The notes under the pieces were generated by a model, which searched no databases, was not told the DNA's origin, and saw nothing but the letters and a program-made list of their open reading frames with translations. A stretch of DNA of 9,980 nucleotides from the NCBI GenBank assembly GCA_030607715.1, contig JAUWJM010000054.1, forward strand, positions 1 through 9,980. Direction: 5' to 3'. This DNA is from Candidatus Aerophobota bacterium. GTDB lineage: Bacteria > Aerophobota > Aerophobia > Aerophobales > B3-G15. The position numbers were made by a program, and so were the translations under genes. Positions 1 to 7,800 of the stretch are shown here, piece after piece (positions within the stretch are counted from its first letter, which is position 1; each line of letters starts with the position of its first letter).

Positions 1-1
1 A

Positions 2-1027
2 GTTGTATTAATAGCAGGGTTGTTAACTTTAACAATGTGCGCAGTAGTCAGTGCATCTGAAGTGGGTAATATAAGTTTTTTGGGAAAGGAAAGAGAAGGC
101 AAATTCGTACTGGAACTTCAGGCAGAGCATCTTACCCGTCAAATGGATTTAAAGGAGCCCTCTGGGATAGCAACAGAGGTAACCGGCTGGTGGATGGATC
201 CCTTTTATTATGAGTATGTATTGGATGTCCATGGAACAGGCTACTTTGACCTTACCAGATTGGAAGAGATTGAAACCATAGACCGCTACTTCTTAAAGGC
301 TTCCTTTAAGCTGGGCCCAGCAGAAGTTTACGGTAAATACGGTACGGCAAGACTTATATCCAAATGGGAACACTATGACCTTAAGGCTGGTATTGGATCT
401 TATGAGTACCAAGGGGAAACCTGTCCGGGCTATATCTCCATTTATGATTACTACAGTTGTGAGCCTATTTTTTACGCAGAGAATCCTGGTATAGCCATAG
501 AAACACCTGCAGAGCTTGGTTTAGAGCGATCCAACTGGGGAACATTTTATGGGGCAGGGTTAAAATTTATATTTTACAACAAACCTGACTTCAAGGCCGC
601 TTTTGATGCCCAATATGTAACCCAGAAAAACAAAGACATGGGATTCTTTTCCATTGCTGGTTTCGGTAATATGGGTCCTACATATGGAGAAGTAGGTTTT
701 GGAGCAAGAATTGATGAAAGTGAAACTACAGAAATGCATCTGGCACTTGTCTTATCAGGGATAATGGGAAAACTCTCTCCTTATGCGGGCTTAAAATACT
801 CCCGGATGGAGACAAAATACCAGGGACAGTTTTTCCTCTGGACCCAGATAGATAGCACTTACAGTGAGACAACTATATTCCCCTTTGCCTATACCATGCA
901 ACAGGCAGATAGCTTTGGCATGTTTGCCGGAGCTGACTATCACTTCACTGATAGGCTTACAGGTAAGTTTGAGATAAAACTACTGGATGAGACAGCTTTC
1001 TCTGTCGGATTAGGGGTAGCAATATAA
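2..1027 (+). CDS. Outer-membrane beta-barrel protein, 5' end cut by window edge
   Basis: The frame is open to the left edge. The residues before the TTG at position 20 read VVLIAG and join LLTLTMCAVVSAS to form the hydrophobic core and end of a signal peptide, probably cleaved near VSAS-EVGN. The true start therefore lies upstream of the window and the TTG at 20 is internal. The mature part (about 320 residues) has no further hydrophobic helix. It is rich in alternating aromatic and small-residue stretches typical of barrel strands, such as FYGAGLKFIFY, YGEVGFGARI, LSPYAGLKYSRME and FGMFAGADYHF, and ends in a strand-like ETAFSVGLGVAI. It ends in Ile rather than the usual terminal Phe. Two cysteines 14 residues apart (CPGYISIYDYYSC) could bridge an extracellular loop. 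A strong terminator follows, so it is transcriptionally separate from the downstream operon. No specific family is recognised; porin-like or structural barrel is inferred. Confidence 0.75.
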   Translation, partial: VVLIAGLLTLTMCAVVSASEVGNISFLGKEREGKFVLELQAEHLTRQMDLKEPSGIATEVTGWWMDPFYYEYVLDVHGTGYFDLTRLEEIETIDRYFLKASFKLGPAEVYGKYGTARLISKWEHYDLKAGIGSYEYQGETCPGYISIYDYYSCEPIFYAENPGIAIETPAELGLERSNWGTFYGAGLKFIFYNKPDFKAAFDAQYVTQKNKDMGFFSIAGFGNMGPTYGEVGFGARIDESETTEMHLALVLSGIMGKLSPYAGLKYSRMETKYQGQFFLWTQIDSTYSETTIFPFAYTMQQADSFGMFAGADYHFTDRLTGKFEIKLLDETAFSVGLGVAI

Positions 1028-1041
1028 CTTGAACAGCAAAA

Positions 1042-1076
1042 GCCCGCAGGGTGTTTTTTCCCTGCGGGCGATTTTT
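1042..1076 (+). terminator. Rho-independent terminator after the beta-barrel gene
   Basis: A perfect 10-bp GC-rich stem, GCCCGCAGGG paired with CCCTGCGGGC, encloses an 8-base loop TGTTTTTT and is followed by GATTTTT. It begins 14 bases after the TAA stop. This is a textbook intrinsic terminator for the + strand gene. Confidence 0.93.
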
Positions 1077-1300
1077 AAAAGTCATGTTAAACAACTTATG
1101 TAGATAGTTTTGGAAATAATACTTCATTTTACTTTGTTATTGCAAGGGATAGACTTTTTTGCTGTCTCTTCATTTTGAGCTTCTGTTTTAAACAGACTTC
1201 GCAATCTTACGCCCGCCCCATAGAGTAAACTTTGCTAATCAACAGGGCGAGAAAAAAGGAAATTTTTATAACAGAATAGAGCTCATTAAAGTTCTCTGCC
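1077..1300. other. Intergenic stretch, no gene seen
   Basis: No convincing coding frame is visible. The sequence is AT-rich apart from a GC-rich patch around 1208-1220 and 1244-1250, where CGCCC and GGGCG could pair weakly across about 30 bases. The promoter of the downstream propeller-PorV operon must lie between the terminator at 1076 and the start at 1477. I cannot point to a -35/-10 pair with acceptable spacing. Confidence 0.5.
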
Positions 1301-1378
1301 TGGGTAGGGGAGGCTTTAGCCTCCCGATTGCTTTTTAACTCTTGCTTCACAAGGGGCGACTAAAGTCATCCCTACCCA
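1301..1378. repeat. 78-base inverted-repeat (MITE-like) element
   Basis: The outer 9 bases TGGGTAGGG (1301-1309) are exactly inverted at 1370-1378. Extended to 25 bases, the two ends match at 20 positions, sharing TGGGTAGGG, CTTTAG and CCC blocks. Each arm is itself near-palindromic: GGGAGGCT/AGCCTCCC with a two-base loop at 1308-1325, and a degenerate partner near 1354-1372. The element is compact, non-coding and ends about 100 bases before the operon start. Such layout fits a small palindromic repeat or MITE; no clear target-site duplication was found. Copies elsewhere in the genome cannot be seen from here. Confidence 0.65.
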
Positions 1379-1463
1379 CAAGTGGGTTGTTTGGAATTTT
1401 GGTGGGTTGATATAGGTTAAAAGGACAAGGAGAGGAGTTCTTGAATCAGCTCATAGAAAATAT

Positions 1464-1469
1464 AAGGAG
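1464..1469 (+). promoter_or_regulatory. Ribosome binding site deciding the ATG start at 1477
   Basis: AAGGAG lies 7 bases before ATG 1477, and that ATG opens a complete signal peptide. A second possible site (AAGGAG, 1427-1432, 8 bases before TTG 1441) would add 12 residues containing charged ENIRR ahead of the signal peptide, which is less natural. Confidence 0.7.
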
Positions 1470-1476
1470 AGCCTTA

Positions 1477-3228
1477 ATGAAGAAAAAATCACTTTCAATA
1501 CTGTCTGCAATTATAGTTCTGATTATATTTATCCTGGGAACTTCCGTTGCTCTCGCCCAAACTACCATAGAAGGTTTATCACGTGAGAATTTCATTAATT
1601 ACCTTAAAAAAGCTCACGATGCACTTGAATCGCAGCAACTACAACAACCAATTGGTGCTGATATAAGCTCTTTTGATGGTGGGGGGGAACGCGTAGTAAA
1701 AGATGGCTTTGGTAATTTAAACAACTCTTATGCCAAGACGATAGTTACCTATACCGACCCACAGGGAGAGGAGTGGTTATATGTGGGAACTTCCTGTCTG
1801 CAAGGTGCCAATGTTTATCGATCCAGTGATGGAGAAAACTGGGACTTTGTAAAATCTTTTCCTGGTTGTGGGACTGTTCGTGGCGGTACGGAGTATGCTG
1901 GACTATTATGGCTTGGTTTAGTTAATAACCAAACGGGTTGCCAAATCTGGGTGACTGATGGTACTAATTGGAAACAGGCTAACCAAGATGGATTTGGAGT
2001 AGGGGCTCGATCAACAAGAGGCATAACAGAGTATAGAGAAGAATTATACGCTGATGCTGGACAATTAAATGATGACAGCACTGCCCAAATCTTTAAATAC
2101 ACTGATACTGTCGAAAATCTTGACAGTATCAATCCAGCTTCCTGGGAAAATGTAACACCCTGGCCTGATGAACATCCAGTAAACTCAATTAGTGAGATGA
2201 TAGAGTTTCAAGGGGACCTCTATATAGGAACTTTTGATAAATCCGTTGCAGGTGGTGCATCCTCGGGATTTGGTTGTGAGGTCTGGCGTTACGACGGTGA
2301 TGGTGATAAAAGTTGGGAACAGGTGAATGAATATGGATTTGGTGATCCTAAGAACGGAGCCGTGCTTTCCATGACAGTATTTAAAGATAAACTCTACGTG
2401 GGAACGCAAAATTTTAACCTACCAGAAGATGGAGTAGAAGATATCATTACCCTTGCTGATGGAGCAGAAATCTGGCGATGGGATGGTAATGAGTGGGAAT
2501 GTGTTGTTCCCAATGGAAATCCAGGAGGAGGACCGAGCCGCATTGATAATATGTATATCTGGCGTATGATTGAGTATGATGGTCAACTCATTATTGGCAC
2601 TATGAATCTGCTTTTAGGTGGGGAACTTTGGGCAAGTGATACAGGAGATACTGGAAGTTTCAGATTAATAAATGATCCTGGAATGAGAAGAGATACAAGA
2701 TGTGTCCCCATTTGTTTTGAGATATCTGGGCTGGATTACAGATTGAATTTATCTGAACAATACGGTATAAGAACCGTTGCAAAGTTTAAGAATAAATTAT
2801 ATGTGGGTACAGCCAGTTGGGCATATTTTGTGGATTGGATTTTTTTCTCTCCACAAGGATTACTTCATCTGAACTGTCCGGATGTGCCTGCTGGAACGTA
2901 TCCCCATTCACCTAATGTAGGATGTGAGATCTGGCGCATTGGCAAGGGCCCACAGGAAACACTCCCCATTGGAGCCTATCCCAACCCCTGTGATTTGAGT
3001 AAAAATCAAGAAGTTGTAATTGACCGTCTACCTCCAGATGCGAAAGTATTCATTTACACGGTTTCCGGGGAACTGGTACGAACCTTAGAACCGCTATGGC
3101 CTTACACGGACAGAGTTACCTGGAATTGCAAAAATGAGAGTGGCAAATTAGTGGCCAGAGGTATATATCTCATTCTTGTTACCAGTCCAACTGAAACAAA
3201 AACGGGAAAAATTGCCATCATAAAATAA
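1477..3228 (+). CDS. Secreted seven-bladed propeller-like protein with C-terminal sorting-type Ig domain
   Basis: This 583-residue protein starts with a clear signal peptide (MKKK, a long hydrophobic core, then VALA-Q, cleavage near residue 28). Seven copies of a blade-like motif follow, roughly residues 100-490, of the form LYVGT...GxEIWRxDGxxW: YVGTS..ANVYRS, WLGLV..CQIWV, YADAG..AQIFKY, YIGTF..CEVWRY, YVGTQ..AEIWRW, IIGTM..GELWAS and YVGTA..CEIWRI. A DGFG or YGFG turn follows some of the blades. Seven blades suggest a closed beta-propeller. The last ~80 residues (AYPNPC... SGELVRTLE... ARGIYLILV... GKIAIIK) match the pattern of FlgD-Ig or T9SS type A C-terminal domains, implying export and surface anchoring. 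It is followed 20 bases later by a PorV-family gene, so the two are probably cotranscribed. Ligand or enzymatic activity cannot be inferred. An alternative start is TTG 1441. Confidence 0.85.
   Translation: MKKKSLSILSAIIVLIIFILGTSVALAQTTIEGLSRENFINYLKKAHDALESQQLQQPIGADISSFDGGGERVVKDGFGNLNNSYAKTIVTYTDPQGEEWLYVGTSCLQGANVYRSSDGENWDFVKSFPGCGTVRGGTEYAGLLWLGLVNNQTGCQIWVTDGTNWKQANQDGFGVGARSTRGITEYREELYADAGQLNDDSTAQIFKYTDTVENLDSINPASWENVTPWPDEHPVNSISEMIEFQGDLYIGTFDKSVAGGASSGFGCEVWRYDGDGDKSWEQVNEYGFGDPKNGAVLSMTVFKDKLYVGTQNFNLPEDGVEDIITLADGAEIWRWDGNEWECVVPNGNPGGGPSRIDNMYIWRMIEYDGQLIIGTMNLLLGGELWASDTGDTGSFRLINDPGMRRDTRCVPICFEISGLDYRLNLSEQYGIRTVAKFKNKLYVGTASWAYFVDWIFFSPQGLLHLNCPDVPAGTYPHSPNVGCEIWRIGKGPQETLPIGAYPNPCDLSKNQEVVIDRLPPDAKVFIYTVSGELVRTLEPLWPYTDRVTWNCKNESGKLVARGIYLILVTSPTETKTGKIAIIK
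2974..3225 (+). other. C-terminal FlgD-Ig/T9SS-like sorting domain of the propeller protein
   Basis: The segment starts with the usual YPNPC-type entry and contains the strand pattern VFIYTVSGELVR, a VTWNCKNESGK turn and the ARGIYLILV strand, ending with a basic KIAIIK tail. In T9SS organisms such domains direct cargo to the outer-membrane translocon. In candidate phyla they are also annotated as FlgD-Ig domains without proof of that route. Confidence 0.7.
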
Positions 3229-3248
3229 CAAAAAAAGGAAGGATAGCC

Positions 3249-4136
3249 ATGAAAAAAATTATAACAAACCTTATTCTTGTAATGGTTGCTATAGCCCTTT
3301 TCAGTTTTAAGGGTGTAGCAGATGAAGGTGATGTGGGAACAACCAGCGCTAACTTTCTCAAGATAGGAGTTGGAGCAAAAGCAACTGCTATGGGAGAAGC
3401 TTTTACTGCTCTTGCTGATGATGGGTCATCTATTTACTGGAATCCAGCAGGACTCACGCAAATCAACGATAAACAGTTTTTTGCTACTTACAATACATGG
3501 TTCCAGAGCATATCCCAGGGTTACCTTAGCTATATTTTACCTTTTGGCGAAAATAGAGTAGGATTTGCACTCAATTATGTAGACATGGGAAAAATTCAAG
3601 GATATGATGAGGCTGGCCTTCCCACTCACCAATTTGGCGCCTCAAATTTCCTTTTCCAGATAGCCTATGCGAAAAAAATGGCAAAAAATTTTTCACTGGG
3701 TATATCAGTCGGTTATTTAAGCGACACCATAGAGGATAGTAAGGAAAGCAGCTACCTTGGAACAGGAGGAATTCTAATAAAACCGTGGAATAACTTTTCC
3801 CTGGGACTTGCCATCCAAAACTTAGGAGGAAACTTAGGAGATGATCCCTTGCCAATCGTTCTTAAAGCAGGGATAGGGATAAAAATGGAAACCTTAACTC
3901 TTGCTGTTGACGCAGGAATGCCCAATGATAATAATACTTATTTTTGTGTAGGTTTGGAGTGGCGGCTGGGAGAAACATTTGCCTTAAGAACAGGGTACAG
4001 AACCAATCAAGATAGTGGCCCGGGTTATACAGCAGGGATGGGATTTAAGACCAGCAGCTTCCGCCTTGATTATGCCTATGTCCCTTATGGAGATTTGGGG
4101 AGTACCCACAGGGTTAGTATGGGAATTGGCTTCTAA
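3249..4136 (+). CDS. PorV/PorQ-family outer-membrane protein
   Basis: This 295-residue protein begins with a signal peptide (MKKIITNLILVMVAIALFSF, cleavage likely near GVA-DEGD). The family signature follows at once: TTSANFLKIGVGAKATAMGEAFTAL, then ADDGSSIYWNPAGL at about residues 55-70. This is the usual GA+A.aMG.A...l.dD....ywNPAGL motif of the PorV/PorQ (UPF0164-like) group related to FadL barrels. The rest is barrel strands, ending in the terminal aromatic VSMGIGF expected for BAM-dependent insertion. In Bacteroidota, PorV carries T9SS substrates to the cell-surface attachment complex. Here it sits 20 bases after a protein with a sorting-type C-terminal domain, with AAGGAAGGA five bases before its ATG, so a shuttle-cargo pairing is plausible. 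Membership of the family is well supported; the exact function in this lineage is inferred. Confidence 0.9.
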   Translation: MKKIITNLILVMVAIALFSFKGVADEGDVGTTSANFLKIGVGAKATAMGEAFTALADDGSSIYWNPAGLTQINDKQFFATYNTWFQSISQGYLSYILPFGENRVGFALNYVDMGKIQGYDEAGLPTHQFGASNFLFQIAYAKKMAKNFSLGISVGYLSDTIEDSKESSYLGTGGILIKPWNNFSLGLAIQNLGGNLGDDPLPIVLKAGIGIKMETLTLAVDAGMPNDNNTYFCVGLEWRLGETFALRTGYRTNQDSGPGYTAGMGFKTSSFRLDYAYVPYGDLGSTHRVSMGIGF

Positions 4137-4155
4137 ATTGCATTAAGAATTGCAA

Positions 4156-4197
4156 ATATAAGAGGCACGAAATTTTCGTGCCTCTTATATTTTCTTT
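4156..4197 (+). terminator. Long hairpin terminator after the PorV-family gene
   Basis: The arms ATATAAGAGGCACGAAA (4156-4172) and TTTCGTGCCTCTTATAT (4174-4190) are perfectly complementary over 17 bases and are followed by TTTCTTT. The stem closes the propeller-PorV operon. Because A-rich and T-rich segments flank both sides it might work in both directions, but no - strand gene ends here. Confidence 0.88.
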
Positions 4198-4221
4198 AAT
4201 TTGTACTTTTTTACCTTCCAA

Positions 4222-4256
4222 GAGATTGCTTCCTCGCTTTGCTCCTCGGGATGACA
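4222..4256. repeat. Short dispersed-type repeat fragment (GAGATTGCTTCCTCGC...CTCGGGATGACA type)
   Basis: The segment reads GAGATTGCTTCCTCGC followed by TTTGCTCCTCGGGATGACA. From general knowledge, sequences of this wording (agattgcttc.tcgcttcgctcctcg.aatgaca) are scattered through intergenic regions of many Gram-negative and candidate-phylum genomes. It is non-coding and lies just after the operon terminator. Copy number in this genome cannot be judged from one window. Confidence 0.5.
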
Positions 4257-4327
4257 AATGACGCTGTTGAAAATCTTACCTAACGCGAAAAGTTGACGAT
4301 TCCTTAATTTCCAGTAAAATAATATTA

Positions 4328-4421
4328 TGAGTTTGTTAGGTTTATGGGATTTTGGAGTTCAGGCTCCTACCTCCGACTACCCAACTTGAGTTACAAGTAA
4401 AAATTTAACTTAACAAACTCA
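4328..4421. repeat. 94-base segment bounded by 11-base inverted repeats
   Basis: TGAGTTTGTTA at 4328-4338 is exactly inverted at 4411-4421 (TAACAAACTCA), and the similarity continues weakly inward (GTT and A positions). The interior holds a CT-rich patch, CTCCTACCTCCGACTACCC. It could be a small mobile element remnant or a regulatory hairpin; no target-site duplication is evident. Confidence 0.4.
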
Positions 4422-4502
4422 ATGGTTAACCCAAATTCGGCGGTTTGAATAATATTCGCTGAGGCTTGAGTTAAATCATAATAAATAAGAATTCAGGAAA
4501 AA

Positions 4503-4507
4503 GGAGG
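4503..4507 (+). promoter_or_regulatory. Ribosome binding site placing the start at GTG 4516
   Basis: A strong AAAAAGGAGGT lies here. The in-frame GTG at 4507 overlaps it and cannot be used with it, whereas GTG at 4516 is 8 bases beyond the GGAGG core. That spacing decides the start of the small gene. Confidence 0.8.
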
Positions 4508-4515
4508 TGTTTAGT

Positions 4516-4821
4516 GTGGAGAGCTCATTAGTTCTGGAGAAAATGGCTAAAAAAATGAATATCCCTCTCCATGATTTATTAAAAAAGGGAGCGGAAGCCA
4601 TTCTTAAGGGGAAAAAAAGGGAATATCTTAACGAGCGATTAGAAATCCTATTACGATACGAAGCAATTACAGCAGAGGAACTAAGGAAAAAGATAAAGGA
4701 AGGAGTGATTCCTGAACATCCAGCCTGGGAAGATTTTATAGAGGTAAAAAACATCGAAAGAGAAGTAAAAGAGATAGAAAATGATCTTAAATCTATACAG
4801 GGAACTTTGCCTTTATCTTAG
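4516..4821 (+). CDS. Small helical antitoxin-like protein
   Basis: The product is 101 residues (starting M-E-S-S, GTG start), highly charged and predicted to be almost entirely helical, with no signal peptide. It has two visible parts. An N-terminal segment (VLEKMAKKMNIPLHDLLKKG) looks like a short helical module. The middle and C-terminal part has a run ERLEILLRYEAITAEELRKK, then IKEGVIPEHPAWEDFIEV and a coiled-coil-like tail. The pattern 'L...Y.ittEEl..ki.eG.i.ehpawEDfi' recalls small antitoxin-like proteins common in archaea and deep-branching bacteria, which usually sit beside a ~100-residue toxin. No toxin partner is next to it: the upstream neighbour is a terminated PorV operon, and the downstream gene is convergent. 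It may be an orphan antitoxin or a regulator. Its TAG stop overlaps the end of the opposing gene. Confidence 0.6.
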   Translation: MESSLVLEKMAKKMNIPLHDLLKKGAEAILKGKKREYLNERLEILLRYEAITAEELRKKIKEGVIPEHPAWEDFIEVKNIEREVKEIENDLKSIQGTLPLS

Positions 4822-7800
4822 AACTCCTACCAGTTTAGTCACTGTTTCCTGTCTGCTGGAGGATTTAGCAGTGACTCTCAGGATATAAACTCCGTTGTTC
4901 ACTTCCTCTCCATACATATTCTTTCCCCACCAGACCCACTCTTTCTCATCTCCTAAACTTAAATATTCTTCCCAATCCTTAACTATCTCACCGATAAGGT
5001 TATAGATGCGAATGGTAACCTTTGCCGGCTCACTTAAATAGTAAACTACTTTAACCGGGGTAAGAGAGGATCCTGACTTTAGTATCCGTGAGGACCGAAA
5101 AATAATAGAGAGCAGACGATCGGGCTTATAATTTAATTTTATGGAACTGCTGGTAAAATCACCTATATTCCCAGCTCTATCCATAGCTCTAACATTTATG
5201 GAGTTTTCTCCCTTTTTTAAGGCTACTTCTTTAGAGAAATTGCCGGTGGTATCAGCAGTAACACTTTCCTTGTACTCCCCGTTAATAAAAATTTGCACCT
5301 GTTGAGGCTCTGAAGATTCAGGTTGAGTTATCCCTGAAATAGTAACCATCCCTGTAGCTCTGTCAAATGATTCCATTTCAAAGAAAGGAGGTAGGGGAGG
5401 AGTAGTATCGTAAACAAAGAAAAAATCAATCTGATGAGAATTCCCTAAAATATCCTTTATTTCAGCCTTTACCCAGTAAAAACCATCTTTTGCGTGATTA
5501 TCCACATCAGGATTAAAGATAGAATAGGGATAAAATATTAAATTTGCCTTACCTTGCTCTGAAGTGATATTTGATGTCCCCTCAATTTTTTCTTCAGAAA
5601 CAAGAGAAATTATCTTATACAAATCAATATTAGAAACATCTTCATCAATATTAGCTCCAGAGCGAAGATTTATTTGAAGATAAATTTCATCAATTTTATC
5701 ATTGGAAAAGACTACAGGATTATTTCTATTGGTAGATGAGATAAGATCGGAATGAAAACTGTTTCCTTTATACTTCATACAAGCTTGGGAAATCTCTTTT
5801 ACAGGGTCTAAATTCAGATAAAAAGTATGAGTATATTCTCCCTCATTTCCAGCATAATCTTTAGAAGTAACCTGAATATAGTATGTTCCTGTTTTGCCGG
5901 CTAAAACTTGCCCAGGAGTAGAAGAGAGTTTGATAGTATCTTCACTTACTGCTTCTCCTCCTCTATCAAGAACATTTCCATTATTATCAAATAAAGCTAT
6001 CTCACAATCTTCTAAATCTAAGCCAGCATTAAAAGAATCAGGCTTATCCTGTAAAGTAGCCGTAATAAAAGTTACAGGAGAGTTCAATGTTTCATTGTTA
6101 GCCGGAAAAGTAGAAACAAGAATAGGAGCACTCTTATCATAAACAAAACTATAATCAGTATTTATTGCAGAATTACCTACTAAATCATAAGAAGTAACCT
6201 TAATAGTATATTTTCCTTCCACAGTTAAAGGAGGGGAGGCTTCTGACCAGATTAAAGTAATAGTATTATAACCCCTATCAATAGCAGGCTCATTTCCTAC
6301 AGGATTCCCCTGGGGTGTTAACAGCTCTACCTTAGATTTTTCTATGTTTAAACCACTTTCACTGTCCTTTAAATTAACCTCAATTTTAACTATTTGCTTG
6401 TCAGTAACCGTTCCCGATAACCACCAGCTTCCTTCTGTAGAGTAAATATTAACCGAGTTAATATAAGGAGGATGATTATCTAATATTAAATCAGCATAAA
6501 CAGATTTAATGGTGGAATGACCTGCCTTATCAGTAACAGTTACATTTATTGAATACTGTCCATCATCTCTAATATTTTCCGGAAGAGAATTAATTGTGTA
6601 TTTTATAAGATAGTAGTTAGCCTCTACATCTTCATTAATCTTCCCATTTTGGTTGTTATCTAAATAATCAGGAAGAGTATTTCCAGGAATAGCTGGTTGT
6701 TCGCCTCCCATAGTATATTTACTATCAATAGGTAAAAAGTTTGCCGCAACAGCTGCAGGAGATTCAGCATATCCAGGAGCATCCAATTGTGCCTGAAAAA
6801 CAATAGTATCTCCACCTTTTAAATAAAAAGGAGGCGGATAAGGAGGGGATGGTGCCCAATTCATCTCTCCATCCTCAATTTTGCCATCTCCATCGTCAAT
6901 AAATGTACCAGCCTTAATAATCCCTAAAAACTCAGGAGAAGTATTATCTAAATTAACCCAAACTGAGAAATCTGGAGTATGCTCAGAATCTTTTACTTCA
7001 TTACCTGCCTCATCAATAGCGCTAACAATAATTTGATAATAACCATCCGTTTTTTTATTGTCCTGGCTAATAGTGTAAATAATGCTATACCAACCCTGCT
7101 CATCAGCCTCATCTATGCTTATATCCCCATCATTATCTACCCCATCCATTCCCCAGTCAATAAATCTCTCATCTCCTGGCTTGTATTCGCTATCAATATT
7201 GCTAAAGTCTGCCTTTAGTTGATATCCAGAGCTATCTAAATGAGCAATTAAAGTAATAATCTCTCCATTTTTGTAAATCGTTTGGTTAGCCTGAGTAGAT
7301 GAAATAAATACAGGGGGAGTATTGTCCAATTTTAATATAATAGAGGAAGAAGTGGCATTCCCAGCCTTATCAGAGGCAGCAACTATCACTGTATAAGAAG
7401 AATCATCCCTTGTATTGAAATTATTAATTGTATATAGAACCTGATAAGTAGTATCACCGCTATCAACTACTGACTCAGTATTGCTTCCCTGGCCATACTT
7501 TGAATCTATGGGAGAAAAATCAGTGGAAAGAATATAGTTAGAATCATCTAAACTTACTGTAAGCTCAATGACATCCCCATTCTTGTAAGTAGATTTATCC
7601 GAAGTAATGGAATCAAATACGGGAAGAGCATTATCCAGACAAATAACAATAGGTTTTTGGGCTTGATGTCCAGATTTATCCCTGGCAGTAACAATAACAG
7701 CACGGAAACCATTAGCTATTGTGTTATAAGGAGAAATAGTATAGTAAATAGTGTAAGTACTATCACCATTATCAACTACTGATTCCATATTGGATCCAGG

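Larger units (their letters stand above)
4198..4515. other. Intergenic stretch with repeat sequences, no gene seen
   Basis: No credible coding frame was found. It contains a short palindromic-type dispersed repeat (4222-4256) and a pair of inverted TGAGTTTGTTA sequences (4328-4421), both listed separately. The promoter of the small downstream gene should lie near the right end, where the sequence is AT-rich (ATCATAATAAATAAG), but no confident -35/-10 pair stands out. Confidence 0.5.

Noticed and set aside
20..22. TTG at 20 as the start of the beta-barrel gene
   Set aside because: The codons before it are hydrophobic and complete a signal peptide that runs off the window.
1441..1443. TTG at 1441 as start of the propeller protein
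   Set aside because: ATG 1477 has its own AAGGAG at ideal spacing and gives a clean signal peptide; the extra 12 residues would precede it. Not fully excluded.
1815..2409. Minus-strand open frames opposite the propeller gene
   Set aside because: They are shadows of the coding frame, with no ribosome sites and no recognisable protein features.
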